Source: Lachnospiraceae bacterium UBA1721 (GTDB lineage Bacteria > Bacillota > Clostridia > Lachnospirales > Lachnospiraceae). Taken from it: a stretch of 64,000 nucleotides of DNA. The first letter of the stretch is position 1. The number at the start of each line of letters is the position of its first letter. The stretch is taken from the NCBI GenBank assembly GCA_002317155.1, contig DCIR01000070.1, positions 44,421-108,420 of the forward strand, in the 5' to 3' direction. The notes under the pieces were generated by a model. The model was not told where the DNA came from, did not search any database, and saw only the letters and a program-made list of their open reading frames with translations. The position numbers were made by a program, and so were the translations under genes. This document shows, piece after piece, positions 53,620 through 63,178 of this stretch.

Positions 53620-55086
53620 TCACTTCATCTCCTCGAGTATCTCACTGATAAGAACTCTCTCATCCATAGGATACTTCACACCTTTAATTTCCTGATAATC
53701 CTCATGACCCTTGCCGGCAAGTACAATGATATCTCCGCGCTTACCGTTCTGAATAGCATATCTGATAGCTTCCTTTCTATCAGGAATCTCTATATACTTA
53801 CCATCTGTCTTGGAAATACCCGTAACAATATCTGCGATAATATCAAGCGGCTCCTCAAAACGTGGATTATCAGAAGTGATAATCGTAAAGTCTGCCAGCT
53901 TACCGCTGACCTCACCCATTTCATATCTTCTGGTCTTGGATCTGTTACCTCCGCATCCAAACAGGCAGATGAGTCTTCCGGGCTTATACTCTCTCAAGGT
54001 TGTCAGTATGCTCTCCAAAGCCATCGCATTATGCGCATAATCTATAAGAAGAGTAAAATCATCAGAAACCTTAACCTTCTCAATTCTTCCCTTTACATGT
54101 GCTTCAGCCAAAGCCGATACAATATCCTCCTTGGCAACTCCAAAATGTCTGCAGATTGAAATAGCACACAGTGCATTATATATACTGAATCTTCCTGGAG
54201 TAGGAAGCTTAACTTCTAAGTCTATAGTTCCTTTTGTGGTAAAGCTTACGCCCAGATGCCCCGGCTCATCATCGAGCACAGGATTAACTGCCACCAAATC
54301 ATTTCCTTCGCCGATTCCGTAGCTCTCTACTTCACACTTATGTCCCTCGATAATAGCCTGTGCATGCTCATCATCACCATTGATTATTCCAATGCGGCAC
54401 TGCTTAAACAAAAGTGCCTTGCACTTTAAGTACTCATCAAAATCCGCATGCTCTGTGGGACCGATATGATCCTCTGACAGATTAGTAAAGATACCTATAT
54501 CAAAAATAAATCCCTGCGTACGATGCTGCATAAGTGCCTGGCTCGATACCTCCATAACAACAGCATCAAGTCCCGCATCAACCATCTTTGCGAAGGTTTC
54601 CTGCAAAACATATGACTCAGGTGTTGTATTTTTCGCAGGAATTCTTTCGTCACCTATTATCGACTCAATAGTTCCTACAAGACCTGTCTTTATTCCCGCA
54701 TGCTCCAAAATAGACTTAACAAGATAGGTTGTAGTAGTCTTACCCTTTGTACCGGTGATACCGATAGTCTTAAGCCTCTGTGCCGGATTACCAAACCATG
54801 CCGCTGACATAAATGCAAGTGCATATCTGGTATCATCCGCCTTAAGCACGATAGCTTCACTATTTTTAAGCTCAGGCATATCACGTTCTGCTACTATTGC
54901 CACAGCTCTGTTTTTCACAGCCTCAGCAGCTACATCATGTCCGTCGAAATTGGCACCCTTAATACATATAAACACACAGCCTTCGATAACTTTGCGTGAA
55001 TCATAGACCACAGCAGTAATATCAGGATCTCCCGAACCTGCAATCATCTCAAGCTGCAACTTTTCATTTAACAAAGAAAGCTTCAT
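53620..55086 (-). CDS. murE: UDP-MurNAc-tripeptide synthetase, MurE (meso-DAP-type)
   Basis: 488 residues. N-terminal Mur domain, ATP motif GITGTKGKTTTTYLVKSI (about 109), central domain, and C-terminal DNPRFEEP motif, which favours meso-diaminopimelate over lysine. Adds the third residue of the peptidoglycan stem peptide. GAGG is upstream, and TATAAT at about 55128-55133 (minus) is a possible -10 without a good -35. It heads the housekeeping block. Confidence 0.94.
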   Translation of the reverse strand: MKLSLLNEKLQLEMIAGSGDPDITAVVYDSRKVIEGCVFICIKGANFDGHDVAAEAVKNRAVAIVAERDMPELKNSEAIVLKADDTRYALAFMSAAWFGNPAQRLKTIGITGTKGKTTTTYLVKSILEHAGIKTGLVGTIESIIGDERIPAKNTTPESYVLQETFAKMVDAGLDAVVMEVSSQALMQHRTQGFIFDIGIFTNLSEDHIGPTEHADFDEYLKCKALLFKQCRIGIINGDDEHAQAIIEGHKCEVESYGIGEGNDLVAVNPVLDDEPGHLGVSFTTKGTIDLEVKLPTPGRFSIYNALCAISICRHFGVAKEDIVSALAEAHVKGRIEKVKVSDDFTLLIDYAHNAMALESILTTLREYKPGRLICLFGCGGNRSKTRRYEMGEVSGKLADFTIITSDNPRFEEPLDIIADIVTGISKTDGKYIEIPDRKEAIRYAIQNGKRGDIIVLAGKGHEDYQEIKGVKYPMDERVLISEILEEMK

Positions 55087-55572
55087 AATTAATTCCTCAC
55101 TTTCGTTTTATAATATATAACTCATTTATTATATCATCTTATTGTGTTTTATATTAGCCCTATCCACTAATTCTCTTACAAAAATAGAATCTCGCTTTCG
55201 AGATTCTCCGCCTGCGGCGGGTCGATTTATCGACATTTTTCCTATCCGCCGCAGTGCGATCCCCGCGGAGCGTTTTTGTGTCGTAGGAAATTCTTTCATA
55301 CAACACAAAAAACACGAATGCGCCTTGTAAACCAAGACGCATTCGTGTTTCTTATGAGGGGGGGAGAATAGTTGACTCTCATCAACTATCTGCAACTAAT
55401 ATAACACCTAATCCCTAACAGCACAATGATTTTTTGCAAAAAAATTAATTTTTTTCAGCGAAAAATACTTATTAAAAATAACCTTAATTTTGATTAACTT
55501 CTTTTTAGCTTTTTTTAGTCTCGCTCGTCATTAAGCCATAGTTTTCTTACACAACGGCATAAAGTGTATACC
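55087..55572. other. Hairpin-rich intergenic region between recJ and murE
   Basis: This 486-base gap has no convincing gene. It holds a GC-rich structured block (about 55160-55275) with three stems (AGAATCTCG/CGAGATTCT, CCGCC/GGCGG, GTCGAT/ATCGAC), a hairpin with T-run (55312-55348, minus), and the stem ATAGTTGA/TCAACTAT (55368-55389). AT-rich sequence flanks it. Small frames of 60-88 residues on both strands are probably by-products. Confidence 0.75.
55312..55348 (-). terminator. Terminator-like hairpin after recJ
   Basis: ACACGAATGCG (55312-55322) pairs with CGCATTCGTGT (55338-55348), with an inner CTTG/CAAG stem. On the minus strand it ends in TTTTTT. It lies about 225 bases beyond the recJ stop, so it may belong to the repeat-like block. 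Confidence 0.65.
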
Positions 55573-57336
55573 TTAAATGTAATTTTTCAGCGTAAATTGG
55601 GCATTTTCTCCCTTATAATAATTAATACCAAGCTGATATGTGATACTTATTTTGCATGATGAACTGCCGCGAAGAATATTATCTCCGACCCCTTCGCCAT
55701 ACTTTTCGCTTAAAAAAGCACATATCCTGTCCGGATGCTCAAAACTGGTAATTTCAAAGCTTCTACCCTCCGGAGTCCTTACTTTTAACCTGCAATACTG
55801 CTTATCTGAGCCAAAAGGAATAATTCCATACAGCTCCAAATCTTTTTGCGCGAACAATGGATTCGGGTTTCCTGTTCCGTACGGTTCAAGCTTTTCTATT
55901 TCTTTAGCAAGTTTTAGGCTTGCGTAGTCAAGTGGCATAGGCACGTCAATACTTACCTTCGCCACAAAATCTCCTGCAGAAAGTCCGGTGTCAGTATTTA
56001 CTGCCTTTTCAAAAGCTTCAAGATTTTCTTCCTTAAGTGATAAGCCTGCTGCCATGGCATGTCCACCATACTTTTCAAGCAAATCGCCAACCGCTGTAAG
56101 ATGCTCCTGCATATGATAGTTCTCAATAGATCTTCCTGAGCCCTTTATGCATTCTTCTCCCCTGGTCAGGATATATACCGGATGATTGTATCTTTCTCTT
56201 ATTTTACCTGCAATGATACCGGCTATACTCTCATGCACTTCAGGCAGGAAAATGACCCACACATCTTTCTTATCCAAATCATGCTTTGCAATATATATCT
56301 CAGCCGCTTCTATACCTTCAGCAGTCAGATTCTTTCTGCTGTCATTAAGCGCCTTTAGTTCCACTGCTATCACAAGAGCTTCCGCCTTAGTCTTAGCATT
56401 AAGCATTGACAGTGCCCTTTCGGCGGTATCCAGTCTTCCTGTTGCATTGATGCACGGTCCAATGACAAATCCAAGATGATAGCAGCTTAATTTATCGGGG
56501 CTGAGCTTATTTACCTCCATAAGCGCCGCAAGACCATTGTTAGGCGCAACAGCCATCCTCTTGATACCTTCCCTTACAATGATTCTATTCTCGTCCTTAA
56601 GCTCCATTACATCGCAGACGGTACCGATAGCAGCAAACATCATAAGCTCATCCATAACTGCTTCATCAAGCTGACTTGCTCCTGTTTTTTCCCTCAGCGC
56701 ACAGATAAGCTTATATGCTACCATTGCCCCGCATATTCCCTTAAACGGATAACCGCAGTCGTCACGTTTAGGATTAACCACAGCAAGAGCTTCAGGCAAA
56801 ATCTGCCTCTTAGTCTCACCGTCTATTTCAAATGGAACCTCATGATGATCAGTCACAATAACCTTGATTCCCAGCTTACCCGCAAGTTCAATCTGCTCCT
56901 TAGCCGAGATTCCGTTATCACAGGTGACAATCAAATCAATATTATCCGCAGCTGCATCATTTACGAGATTATCACTCAAGCCATATCCGTCATGAATTCT
57001 GTGTGGTATAGCTGTGGATACGTCTGCACCCAGACATCCTATGCCCTTACTCAGAATATACGTACTTGTGACACCATCAACGTCATAATCTCCGATTATA
57101 CGTATCTTTTCACCTGATTTCACTGCATCCATTATGCAATCAACTGCCTTGTCCATATCCTTAAGAAGCCACGGACTATGAACAGAGTCGAGGCCTCCGA
57201 ACATAAAATTCCTAGCTTCTTCGAGAGTCTCTATATTTCTGTTACGCAGGATTCTGGCAGTCACAACATCTATCCCCAGTTCTCTGCTCCACAATTCAAA
57301 ATCGGCACGCTTTGCCTGTACTACCCATTTTTCCAT
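55573..57336 (-). CDS. recJ: Single-stranded-DNA-specific exonuclease RecJ
   Basis: 587 residues. DHH motifs: RIIGDYDVDGVTSTYIL (about 80), LIVTCDNGISAKEQI, VIVTDHHEVPF, and DHHA1 signature KYGGHAMAAGLSLK. Degrades single-stranded DNA 5' to 3' in repair. Length is at the short end for Firmicute RecJ, which often carries extra C-terminal domains. AAGGA precedes the ATG. Confidence 0.94.
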   Translation of the reverse strand: MEKWVVQAKRADFELWSRELGIDVVTARILRNRNIETLEEARNFMFGGLDSVHSPWLLKDMDKAVDCIMDAVKSGEKIRIIGDYDVDGVTSTYILSKGIGCLGADVSTAIPHRIHDGYGLSDNLVNDAAADNIDLIVTCDNGISAKEQIELAGKLGIKVIVTDHHEVPFEIDGETKRQILPEALAVVNPKRDDCGYPFKGICGAMVAYKLICALREKTGASQLDEAVMDELMMFAAIGTVCDVMELKDENRIIVREGIKRMAVAPNNGLAALMEVNKLSPDKLSCYHLGFVIGPCINATGRLDTAERALSMLNAKTKAEALVIAVELKALNDSRKNLTAEGIEAAEIYIAKHDLDKKDVWVIFLPEVHESIAGIIAGKIRERYNHPVYILTRGEECIKGSGRSIENYHMQEHLTAVGDLLEKYGGHAMAAGLSLKEENLEAFEKAVNTDTGLSAGDFVAKVSIDVPMPLDYASLKLAKEIEKLEPYGTGNPNPLFAQKDLELYGIIPFGSDKQYCRLKVRTPEGRSFEITSFEHPDRICAFLSEKYGEGVGDNILRGSSSCKISITYQLGINYYKGENAQFTLKNYI

Positions 57337-57420
57337 ATCAATATCCTTATATTAATAAAAATACCTGTGTAAGTATGTGTCTTCACTTGGCTCATTGTTT
57401 ATATCAAATACGATAACAAA

Positions 57421-57464
57421 TTCCCCTCAGGACCTATATCTATAATATCAGTCACTGAGGGGAA
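57421..57464 (-). terminator. Hairpin after secDF
   Basis: TTCCCCTCAG (57421-57430) pairs with CTGAGGGGAA (57455-57464) around a 24-base loop. On minus it is followed by a short T-rich run (TTTG). It lies 40 bases past the secDF stop. Confidence 0.65.
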
Positions 57465-57503
57465 TGAAACAGACTCAATCAAGTCCGAATATTTGTTAAT
57501 GCA

Positions 57504-59768
57504 TTACTTAGTCTTCTTTGATGAAGACTTAGCTTCAACCTTAGCAGTGTTCTTCTTTCCGGCCTTCTTTAATGAATACCAAAGAGCACCTGCGATGCAG
57601 ATTGATGAATAGCATCCGCATCCGATACCTACCATAAGAGGAAGTGCGAAATCACGAATACTAGATACACCGAATCCGTAAAGGAAAGCAACCATGATGA
57701 AGGTTGTCAATGAAGTGAAAATACTTCTGGTAAGAGTCTGAGTAATACTTCTGTTAACGATAGTCTTCAGATTCTCCTGATAGATACTTCTGTTCTCACG
57801 GATACGGTCAAATATAACGATTGTAGCATTAATAGAATAACCTACGATTGTAAGCAGGCAGGCTACAAATGTATTACCTACTGATACTCTTGCTGCCGCA
57901 TAGAATGCGATAACTACGAGTACGTCGTGTGCAAGAGCGATAATTGAGCTGATACCGAAGCGCATATCCTTGAAACGGATTCTGATATAGATAAGCATCA
58001 GAACGATAGCAACGATAACTGCGATAAGAGTATCTCTCTTCATCTCTTTACTGATTGTAGAACTAATGGTCTCAGAAGTGATCTTAGATTCTGCAATACC
58101 GAACTCATCCTGGAACATCTGTGAAAGTGCATCTCTGTGCTCTACATCAAGAGAGTTGGTCTTGAAGATAACCTCATTGGTACCAGATACAGTCTGAATC
58201 TGAACTGTGCTTCCGGTAACCTTCTCGATATTACCCTCAACCTGAGCAGTAAGCTCTTCAATACTCCAAGCTCTGTCAAACTCAACAGTAGTAGCTGTAC
58301 CACCCTTGAACTCAAGAGAGTAATTAAGCTCATCCTTATTGAGAGCGAACTTGTTAACACCCATGATTACAAGACCTGCAATAATAACAGCTCCTGAGAT
58401 TGCAAAGAAGATACCCTTCTTAGCAAGGAAATCTACGGGCTTTCTGTCCTTGGCACGTCCGAAGAACTTAACGTCCTTAACACCAAGAGCGATAAATGCC
58501 TGAATAATAAGTCTTGTTACTACAAGAGCAGTAAACATTGAAAGCACAATACCAAGTACAAGAGTCTGTGCAAATCCCTTTACTGAGCTGGGTCCGAGGA
58601 TCCAAAGAACTATAGCAGCAATAAGGGTTGTAATGTTACCGTCAACGATTGCTGAAAGAGCCTTGTTAAAACCAATCTTAACTGCACTCTGTACGCTCAT
58701 TCCCGAAGCAATTTCCTCACGGATACGAGCGAAGATAACTACGTTGGCGTCAACCGCCATACCGATTGAAAGAATAATACCAGCAATACCTGCAAGAGTA
58801 AGTGTCATATCAAATCCATTAAGGAGAAGTACGATTACTACTACATATACAAGCAATGCAAGAACTGCAGCAAGTCCGGGAATAAGGTATGCAGCAATCA
58901 TGAAAATTGCAACAAGTGCGAATCCGAATACGCCGGCCTTAAGTGATGTCTTAATAGCATCCTGTCCAAGCTGTGCTCCTACAACCTTTGAGTGAAGCTC
59001 TTCAAGCTGAAGTGAAAGACCACCGATTCTGATTGTTGAAGCAAGCTTTTCAGCTTCTTCAAATGTATAGTTACCTGAAATCTCAGCATTTCCATCCATG
59101 AGAGGCTGCTTTACGCTGGGTGCGGTAACGATCTGATTATCATAATAGATAGCAAGTGTCTCGCCTCTGTTATAAGCTCTGCCGGTTACTTCACCAAACT
59201 TAGCCTTACCTTCTTCAGTCATGGTAAGAGATACGATATATTTGGTATTCTTTGTCTCATCCTGAATCGCAGCTGCCTTAGCACTTGCAACATCACTACC
59301 ACTTACGGTAATCGAACCATTGGCAATGAGCTGCTCGATAGAATAATGAAGTACATACTGACCTGTTGTAGGATCGTAACTGTAATTGGTGTTACCTGCA
59401 TCGTCAGTCTGCTGAATGAAATACAGATTACCGGGCTGACCAAGCTCTTCAAGAATCTGAGTAGCATCGCTTACACCGGGGATTTCAATACCGATACGAT
59501 TAGTGCCTTCCTGGTAAACCTGAGCTTCTGTGCTGTACTGAGCTACACGCTGCTGAAGCTTATAAATGGTATCTGACATATCTGTAGCACTGGGAGTCTC
59601 TTCTCCAACTACCTGATATGTAATGCTGACACCGCCTGCAAGATCAAGTCCGAGGGTAATGTCCTTAGCATTTCCTGAGCCGTTGATTCCCCAAATATCG
59701 ATATATCCGATACCGAGAGCAACTATCAGGACGATGATGAGCGTAATAATGGCATTGCTCTTCTTCAT
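57504..59768 (-). CDS. secDF: Preprotein translocase SecDF fusion
   Basis: 754 residues. SecD half (about 1-430): LGLDLAGGVSITYQVV, P1 domain, SIGMAVDANVVIFARIREE. SecF half (about 450-754): LEFKGGTATTVEFDRAW and TIVGYSINATIVIFDRIREN. Twelve membrane segments are expected. It uses proton-motive force to help Sec export. The fused form is common in Firmicutes. It follows the SCIFF maturase with a 164-base gap. Confidence 0.95.
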   Translation of the reverse strand: MKKSNAIITLIIVLIVALGIGYIDIWGINGSGNAKDITLGLDLAGGVSITYQVVGEETPSATDMSDTIYKLQQRVAQYSTEAQVYQEGTNRIGIEIPGVSDATQILEELGQPGNLYFIQQTDDAGNTNYSYDPTTGQYVLHYSIEQLIANGSITVSGSDVASAKAAAIQDETKNTKYIVSLTMTEEGKAKFGEVTGRAYNRGETLAIYYDNQIVTAPSVKQPLMDGNAEISGNYTFEEAEKLASTIRIGGLSLQLEELHSKVVGAQLGQDAIKTSLKAGVFGFALVAIFMIAAYLIPGLAAVLALLVYVVVIVLLLNGFDMTLTLAGIAGIILSIGMAVDANVVIFARIREEIASGMSVQSAVKIGFNKALSAIVDGNITTLIAAIVLWILGPSSVKGFAQTLVLGIVLSMFTALVVTRLIIQAFIALGVKDVKFFGRAKDRKPVDFLAKKGIFFAISGAVIIAGLVIMGVNKFALNKDELNYSLEFKGGTATTVEFDRAWSIEELTAQVEGNIEKVTGSTVQIQTVSGTNEVIFKTNSLDVEHRDALSQMFQDEFGIAESKITSETISSTISKEMKRDTLIAVIVAIVLMLIYIRIRFKDMRFGISSIIALAHDVLVVIAFYAAARVSVGNTFVACLLTIVGYSINATIVIFDRIRENRSIYQENLKTIVNRSITQTLTRSIFTSLTTFIMVAFLYGFGVSSIRDFALPLMVGIGCGCYSSICIAGALWYSLKKAGKKNTAKVEAKSSSKKTK

Positions 59769-59932
59769 GATAAATGTCCTTTCTTTAACCTTAAATCAAA
59801 GGTCACATGCGCTTTTTTGTTATTTATTTACAGAAAAATCCATAAAATGCGCCACTAATCTAAAATACACTTATTTTAGTAAAAAATCAAGATTTCTGCG
59901 TATTTCCGCCGTTCTGCGCCGTTTTTTACTTC

Positions 59933-61336
59933 TTACTCGGCGTCCTGTGCTTCCATATCTGCCTCAGCGGCCTTCATCATGATTGCACACTCAATACGCT
60001 TCTTCTGAAGCTCACATCCAACATCGTAGCAATCAGTGATTTTTCCATGGAAATTGTAAGAGTTAGCTGCACATCCGCCACTGCAGTAGAACTTGGCAAA
60101 GCACTTGCGGCACTTTTCCTTAGCATATACATTGCACTGCTTAAACTCATACTTGATATCATCACGGGTAATTCCTTCATCGACATTACCCATAAGGAAA
60201 TCTTCGTTACCTACGAACTGATGGCAGGGATAGAAATCTCCCCAAGGAGTAACTGCAAGATATTCACAGCCTGAACCACAGCCCGAAAGACGCTTCGCAA
60301 CACAGGGACCGCCTTCAAGATCAATCATAAAGTGGAAGAAATTGAAAGGTCTACCCTCTTTTCTTCTCTTAAGCATCTCAACAGCAAGTCTGTCATATTC
60401 GTCCTTAAGCTTAGGAATATCTTCCTCGCGAATAGCATAATCATCAGTGGGCTGAGCTACAACGGGCTCAACTGAAATCTGTTCAAAGCCAAGGTCTGCA
60501 AGATGAAGAACATCCTCAGCAAAATCAAGATTATAGTGAGTGAATGTTCCCCTCACATAATAATTCATCTGATTTCTGCTCTCAGCTACATGCTTGAACT
60601 TGGGAACAATGATATCATAGCTTCCCTGTCCGCCTCTTAAAGGTCTCATTCTGTCATTGACTTCCTTACGTCCGTCAATTGAAAGAACAATATTACCCAT
60701 CTCCTTATTTGCGAACTCCAAGATTTCGTCATTCATAAGAATTCCGTTTGTGGTAAGGGTAAATCTGAACTTCTTATTGTGTTCCTTCTCAATAGAGCGT
60801 CCATACTCCACAAGCTGCTTAACCACATCAAAATTCATTGTGGGTTCGCCGCCGAAGAAGTCTACCTCAAGATTAATTCTGTTACCTGAATTGGCAACAA
60901 GGAAATCAAGCGCCTTCTTACCCACCTCAAAAGACATGAGTGCACGTCGTCCGTGATACTCTCCTTCTTCAGCAAAGCAGTACTTACATCCCAAATTACA
61001 ATCATGTGCGATGTGAAGACAGAGTGCCTTAACTACGGTCTGTCTGTCCTTAAATGCATCGATGTAATTCTCGTAGATATCCTTGGTAAAAAGCTGATTA
61101 GCTTCTGCAAGCTCAAGTACTTCCTCTACAGCTTCCTTGATATCAGCCTCGGGATACTTAAGTCCTCCTACATGAACTACAGCAGCAGTAAGTGTCTCGA
61201 CATCCTTAATTCCTTCGTTATACAAGGGCTCAACAAGCTGTATCATATCATAAACGATATCGTCGACAACATGAACAGATCCGCTGTTTACATCAAGTAC
61301 AATATTGTATCCGTTATTTTTGTAGCAATGAATCAT
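59933..61336 (-). CDS. SCIFF peptide maturase, radical SAM/SPASM thioether synthase
   Basis: 467 residues. An N-terminal precursor-binding region (MIHCYKNNGYNIVLDVNSGS), radical SAM cluster site HDCNLGCKYCFAEEG (about 108-123), then GGEPTMNFD, and C-terminal SPASM Cys motifs (CGSGCEYLAV, CNVYAKEKCRKCFAKFYCSG). It makes Cys-to-Thr thioether links in the precursor. It lies 97 bases after the SCIFF peptide, with a hairpin between. GAGGAG precedes the ATG. Confidence 0.95.
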   Translation of the reverse strand: MIHCYKNNGYNIVLDVNSGSVHVVDDIVYDMIQLVEPLYNEGIKDVETLTAAVVHVGGLKYPEADIKEAVEEVLELAEANQLFTKDIYENYIDAFKDRQTVVKALCLHIAHDCNLGCKYCFAEEGEYHGRRALMSFEVGKKALDFLVANSGNRINLEVDFFGGEPTMNFDVVKQLVEYGRSIEKEHNKKFRFTLTTNGILMNDEILEFANKEMGNIVLSIDGRKEVNDRMRPLRGGQGSYDIIVPKFKHVAESRNQMNYYVRGTFTHYNLDFAEDVLHLADLGFEQISVEPVVAQPTDDYAIREEDIPKLKDEYDRLAVEMLKRRKEGRPFNFFHFMIDLEGGPCVAKRLSGCGSGCEYLAVTPWGDFYPCHQFVGNEDFLMGNVDEGITRDDIKYEFKQCNVYAKEKCRKCFAKFYCSGGCAANSYNFHGKITDCYDVGCELQKKRIECAIMMKAAEADMEAQDAE

Positions 61337-61376
61337 AATACTCCTCGTTATCTCTTCTTAATAATACCTAAAAAGA

Positions 61377-61399
61377 AAGCAGCGAAATAATCGCTGCTT
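61377..61399 (-). terminator. Terminator/attenuator between SCIFF precursor and maturase
   Basis: AAGCAGCGA (61377-61385) pairs with TCGCTGCTT (61391-61399), loop AATAA, followed on minus by TTTCTTTTT. Partial termination would give more peptide than enzyme transcript. Confidence 0.8.
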
Positions 61400-61432
61400 C
61401 CCATCGTTCTCATACCCAGTGTGGTAAGTAAA

Positions 61433-61579
61433 TTACTTACGAACCTGCTCACAAGCCTGATTACCAACGGTGCAAGAAGTCTTGCATGCTGACTGGCAAG
61501 AAGTCTGGCACTCACCGCAGCCACCCTTCTTCATAGACTCTTTGAGATCTCTGGTAGTTAAGGTCTTAATATGCTTCAT
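61433..61579 (-). CDS. SCIFF (six-cysteine) ribosomal peptide precursor
   Basis: 48 residues, too short for most gene callers. It begins MKHIKTLTTRDLKESM, a conserved leader. The core is GGCGECQTSC, SACKTSCTV and QACEQVRK, with six Cys at 21, 24, 28, 32, 36 and 43, the family signature. The RBS AAGGAGG is perfect, 8 bases before ATG 61577-61579. It lies directly upstream of the radical SAM maturase. Biological role of the mature peptide is unknown; it is widespread in Clostridia. Confidence 0.95.
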   Translation of the reverse strand: MKHIKTLTTRDLKESMKKGGCGECQTSCQSACKTSCTVGNQACEQVRK

Positions 61580-61651
61580 GGAAAAAGCCTCCTTAAAATA
61601 ATACTATTTAATGAGAATACGTATCTACAGAATTACCATAGACTAACATAT

Positions 61652-61679
61652 ATTATCATGATTAAGACAGTTTTGACAA
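61652..61679 (-). promoter_or_regulatory. Promoter of the SCIFF precursor gene
   Basis: On the minus strand TTGTCA (61674-61679) and GATAAT (61652-61657) are 16 bases apart. Each has five of six consensus bases. It lies about 73 bases before the start codon. Confidence 0.7.
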
Positions 61680-61690
61680 GTGCTTCTTCT

Positions 61691-61760
61691 TATTCTTATC
61701 TTGCATTATTGTCTTGCTATTCTTATCTTACATTATTGTCCTGCTGTTCTTATCTTCTGA
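61691..61760. repeat. 27-bp tandem repeats, 2.5 copies
   Basis: TATTCTTATCTTGCATTATT- and TATTCTTATCTTACATTATT-type units start at 61691 and 61718, with a partial third at 61745. They are in the gap between SCIFF promoter and deoB stop, outside any gene. Confidence 0.9.
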
Positions 61761-61803
61761 TTCGTACTTAGGTTCAGCACTTTATAAATAAACAACCATA
61801 TGC

Positions 61804-62964
61804 CTACAGCATACTCTCACCGGCAATATCACCTGCCACACCTAAATACTTAAGGACAGTAGCCGCTATATCCGCAAAGCTGCCTCTGGTTCCGTAGTTT
61901 ACCGCTTCTATATTTTTGCCATACATTATCACAGGCGTATATTCTCTGGTATGATCGGTAGTCTTAGTATAGGAAGGATCACATCCATGGTCCGCAGTGA
62001 TAAGAAGCACGTCATCATCTCTCATTTTTCCTATAATATCCGAAAGCTTCTGGTCAAAATATGTTAGTGCAGCAGCATATCCGTCAACATCTCTTCTGTG
62101 GCCGTAGAGCATATCGTAATCCACTAAATTAATAAAGCACAAGCCTTCAAAATCCTTATCAAGATATTCAAGTGTGCGCTCGATTCCCTCCTCATTGCCC
62201 GATGTATATACGAATTCTGTCACACCCTTGCCGGCAAAAATATCATTAATCTTTCCGACTGCTATTACGTCCTTACCTGTAGCCTTAAGAACATCAAGCA
62301 TGGTATCTCCCGGAGGAAGAAGTGAAAAATCATGTCTTCGTGAGGTTCTTGTGTAATTACCACTCTCTCCGATAAACGGACGCGCTATTACTCTTCCCAC
62401 ACCGTGTTTACCAACCAGTATCTTTCTTGCTATTTTACAATACTCGTAGAGCTTCTCCGGCGGCACTATATCCTCATGTGCAGCAATCTGGAACACGCTG
62501 TCCGCTGAAGTATATACAATCAGATCACCTGTTTTAAGATGCTCATCACCGTAATCATTTATTACCGCAGTTCCCGAATAGGGCTTATTGCAAAGCACAC
62601 CTCGTCCGGTCTGTTTGGTAAATTCATCCAGCACCTCAGCCGGGAATCCGTCAGGATATGTAGGCAGGGGCTGCGGAGAAACCAGTCCTGCTATCTCCCA
62701 ATGACCTATTGTGGTATCCTTTCCGGCAGATTTTTCAGTCATCCTCGCTATAGCCGCACTGTGCTTGGTGCCTCTGACTATTTTTTCATCAACATTGACA
62801 CCATCTATCTGAAAGAGTCCCAAATCCGTGAGATTCGGAACATTTAATTTATCACTCTTGGAAACAGCACCTATTGTATTTACATCAAAATCCCCAAAAC
62901 TGTGTGCATCCGGCATCTCACCGATACCGAAGCTGTCGAGTACTATTAAAAAGAATCTCTTCAT
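61804..62964 (-). CDS. deoB: Phosphopentomutase DeoB
   Basis: 386 residues, normal length. Alkaline-phosphatase-like motifs: FLIVLDSFGIGEMPDAHSFG (about 4-23), AGKDTTIGHWEIAG (catalytic Thr), and ITADHGCDPSYTKTTDHTRE (metal-binding). Interconverts ribose- or deoxyribose-1- and -5-phosphate. AAGGAGG precedes the ATG. Divergent from the riboswitch/lipoprotein. Confidence 0.96.
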   Translation of the reverse strand: MKRFFLIVLDSFGIGEMPDAHSFGDFDVNTIGAVSKSDKLNVPNLTDLGLFQIDGVNVDEKIVRGTKHSAAIARMTEKSAGKDTTIGHWEIAGLVSPQPLPTYPDGFPAEVLDEFTKQTGRGVLCNKPYSGTAVINDYGDEHLKTGDLIVYTSADSVFQIAAHEDIVPPEKLYEYCKIARKILVGKHGVGRVIARPFIGESGNYTRTSRRHDFSLLPPGDTMLDVLKATGKDVIAVGKINDIFAGKGVTEFVYTSGNEEGIERTLEYLDKDFEGLCFINLVDYDMLYGHRRDVDGYAAALTYFDQKLSDIIGKMRDDDVLLITADHGCDPSYTKTTDHTREYTPVIMYGKNIEAVNYGTRGSFADIAATVLKYLGVAGDIAGESML

Positions 62965-63017
62965 TAATAAATACCTCCTTTATTTGCTAATTATTATATC
63001 ACAGATACTCAAAAAAG

Positions 63018-63046
63018 TTGTCTTTTCCTTATTCCTGTGATACTAT
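63018..63046 (+). promoter_or_regulatory. Candidate promoter of riboswitch transcript
   Basis: TTGTCT (63018-63023) and TACTAT (63041-63046) with 17 bases between. Both are moderate matches (four of six). It starts the leader just before the riboswitch. Confidence 0.5.
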
Positions 63047-63050
63047 CATT

Positions 63051-63178
63051 CGGTATGTGCAGACCATGGCATTAAGTTGCCATCATGGAATGGAGTGAAA
63101 TTCTCCGCGAGTCGGTCACTGTGAAGCAGCAGGTATAGGTGGATGCCTTGCTGATTAGTCAGATACATGAGTCTCACA
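63051..63178 (+). ncRNA. Cobalamin riboswitch
   Basis: Conserved blocks in the right order: stem ATGGCA/TGCCAT, GGAGTGAAATTCTCC (63092-63106, core motif GTGAAAnTCC), GGTCACTGTGAAG (ACTGT element), and AGTCAGATAC (63157-63166, the B12-box-like end). Spacing fits the Cbl family. It is followed by a terminator platform. An adenosyl- versus hydroxo-/methyl-cobalamin preference cannot be decided by eye. Confidence 0.85.

Noticed and set aside
55129..55395. Overlapping frames of 60-88 residues on both strands in the recJ-murE gap
   Set aside because: They span hairpins and a terminator, lack good ribosome sites, have biased composition and overlap each other on opposite strands.
59860..59879. CTAAAATA/TATTTTAG hairpin as terminator of the SCIFF maturase
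   Set aside because: AT-only stem and no proper U-tract; too weak to call.
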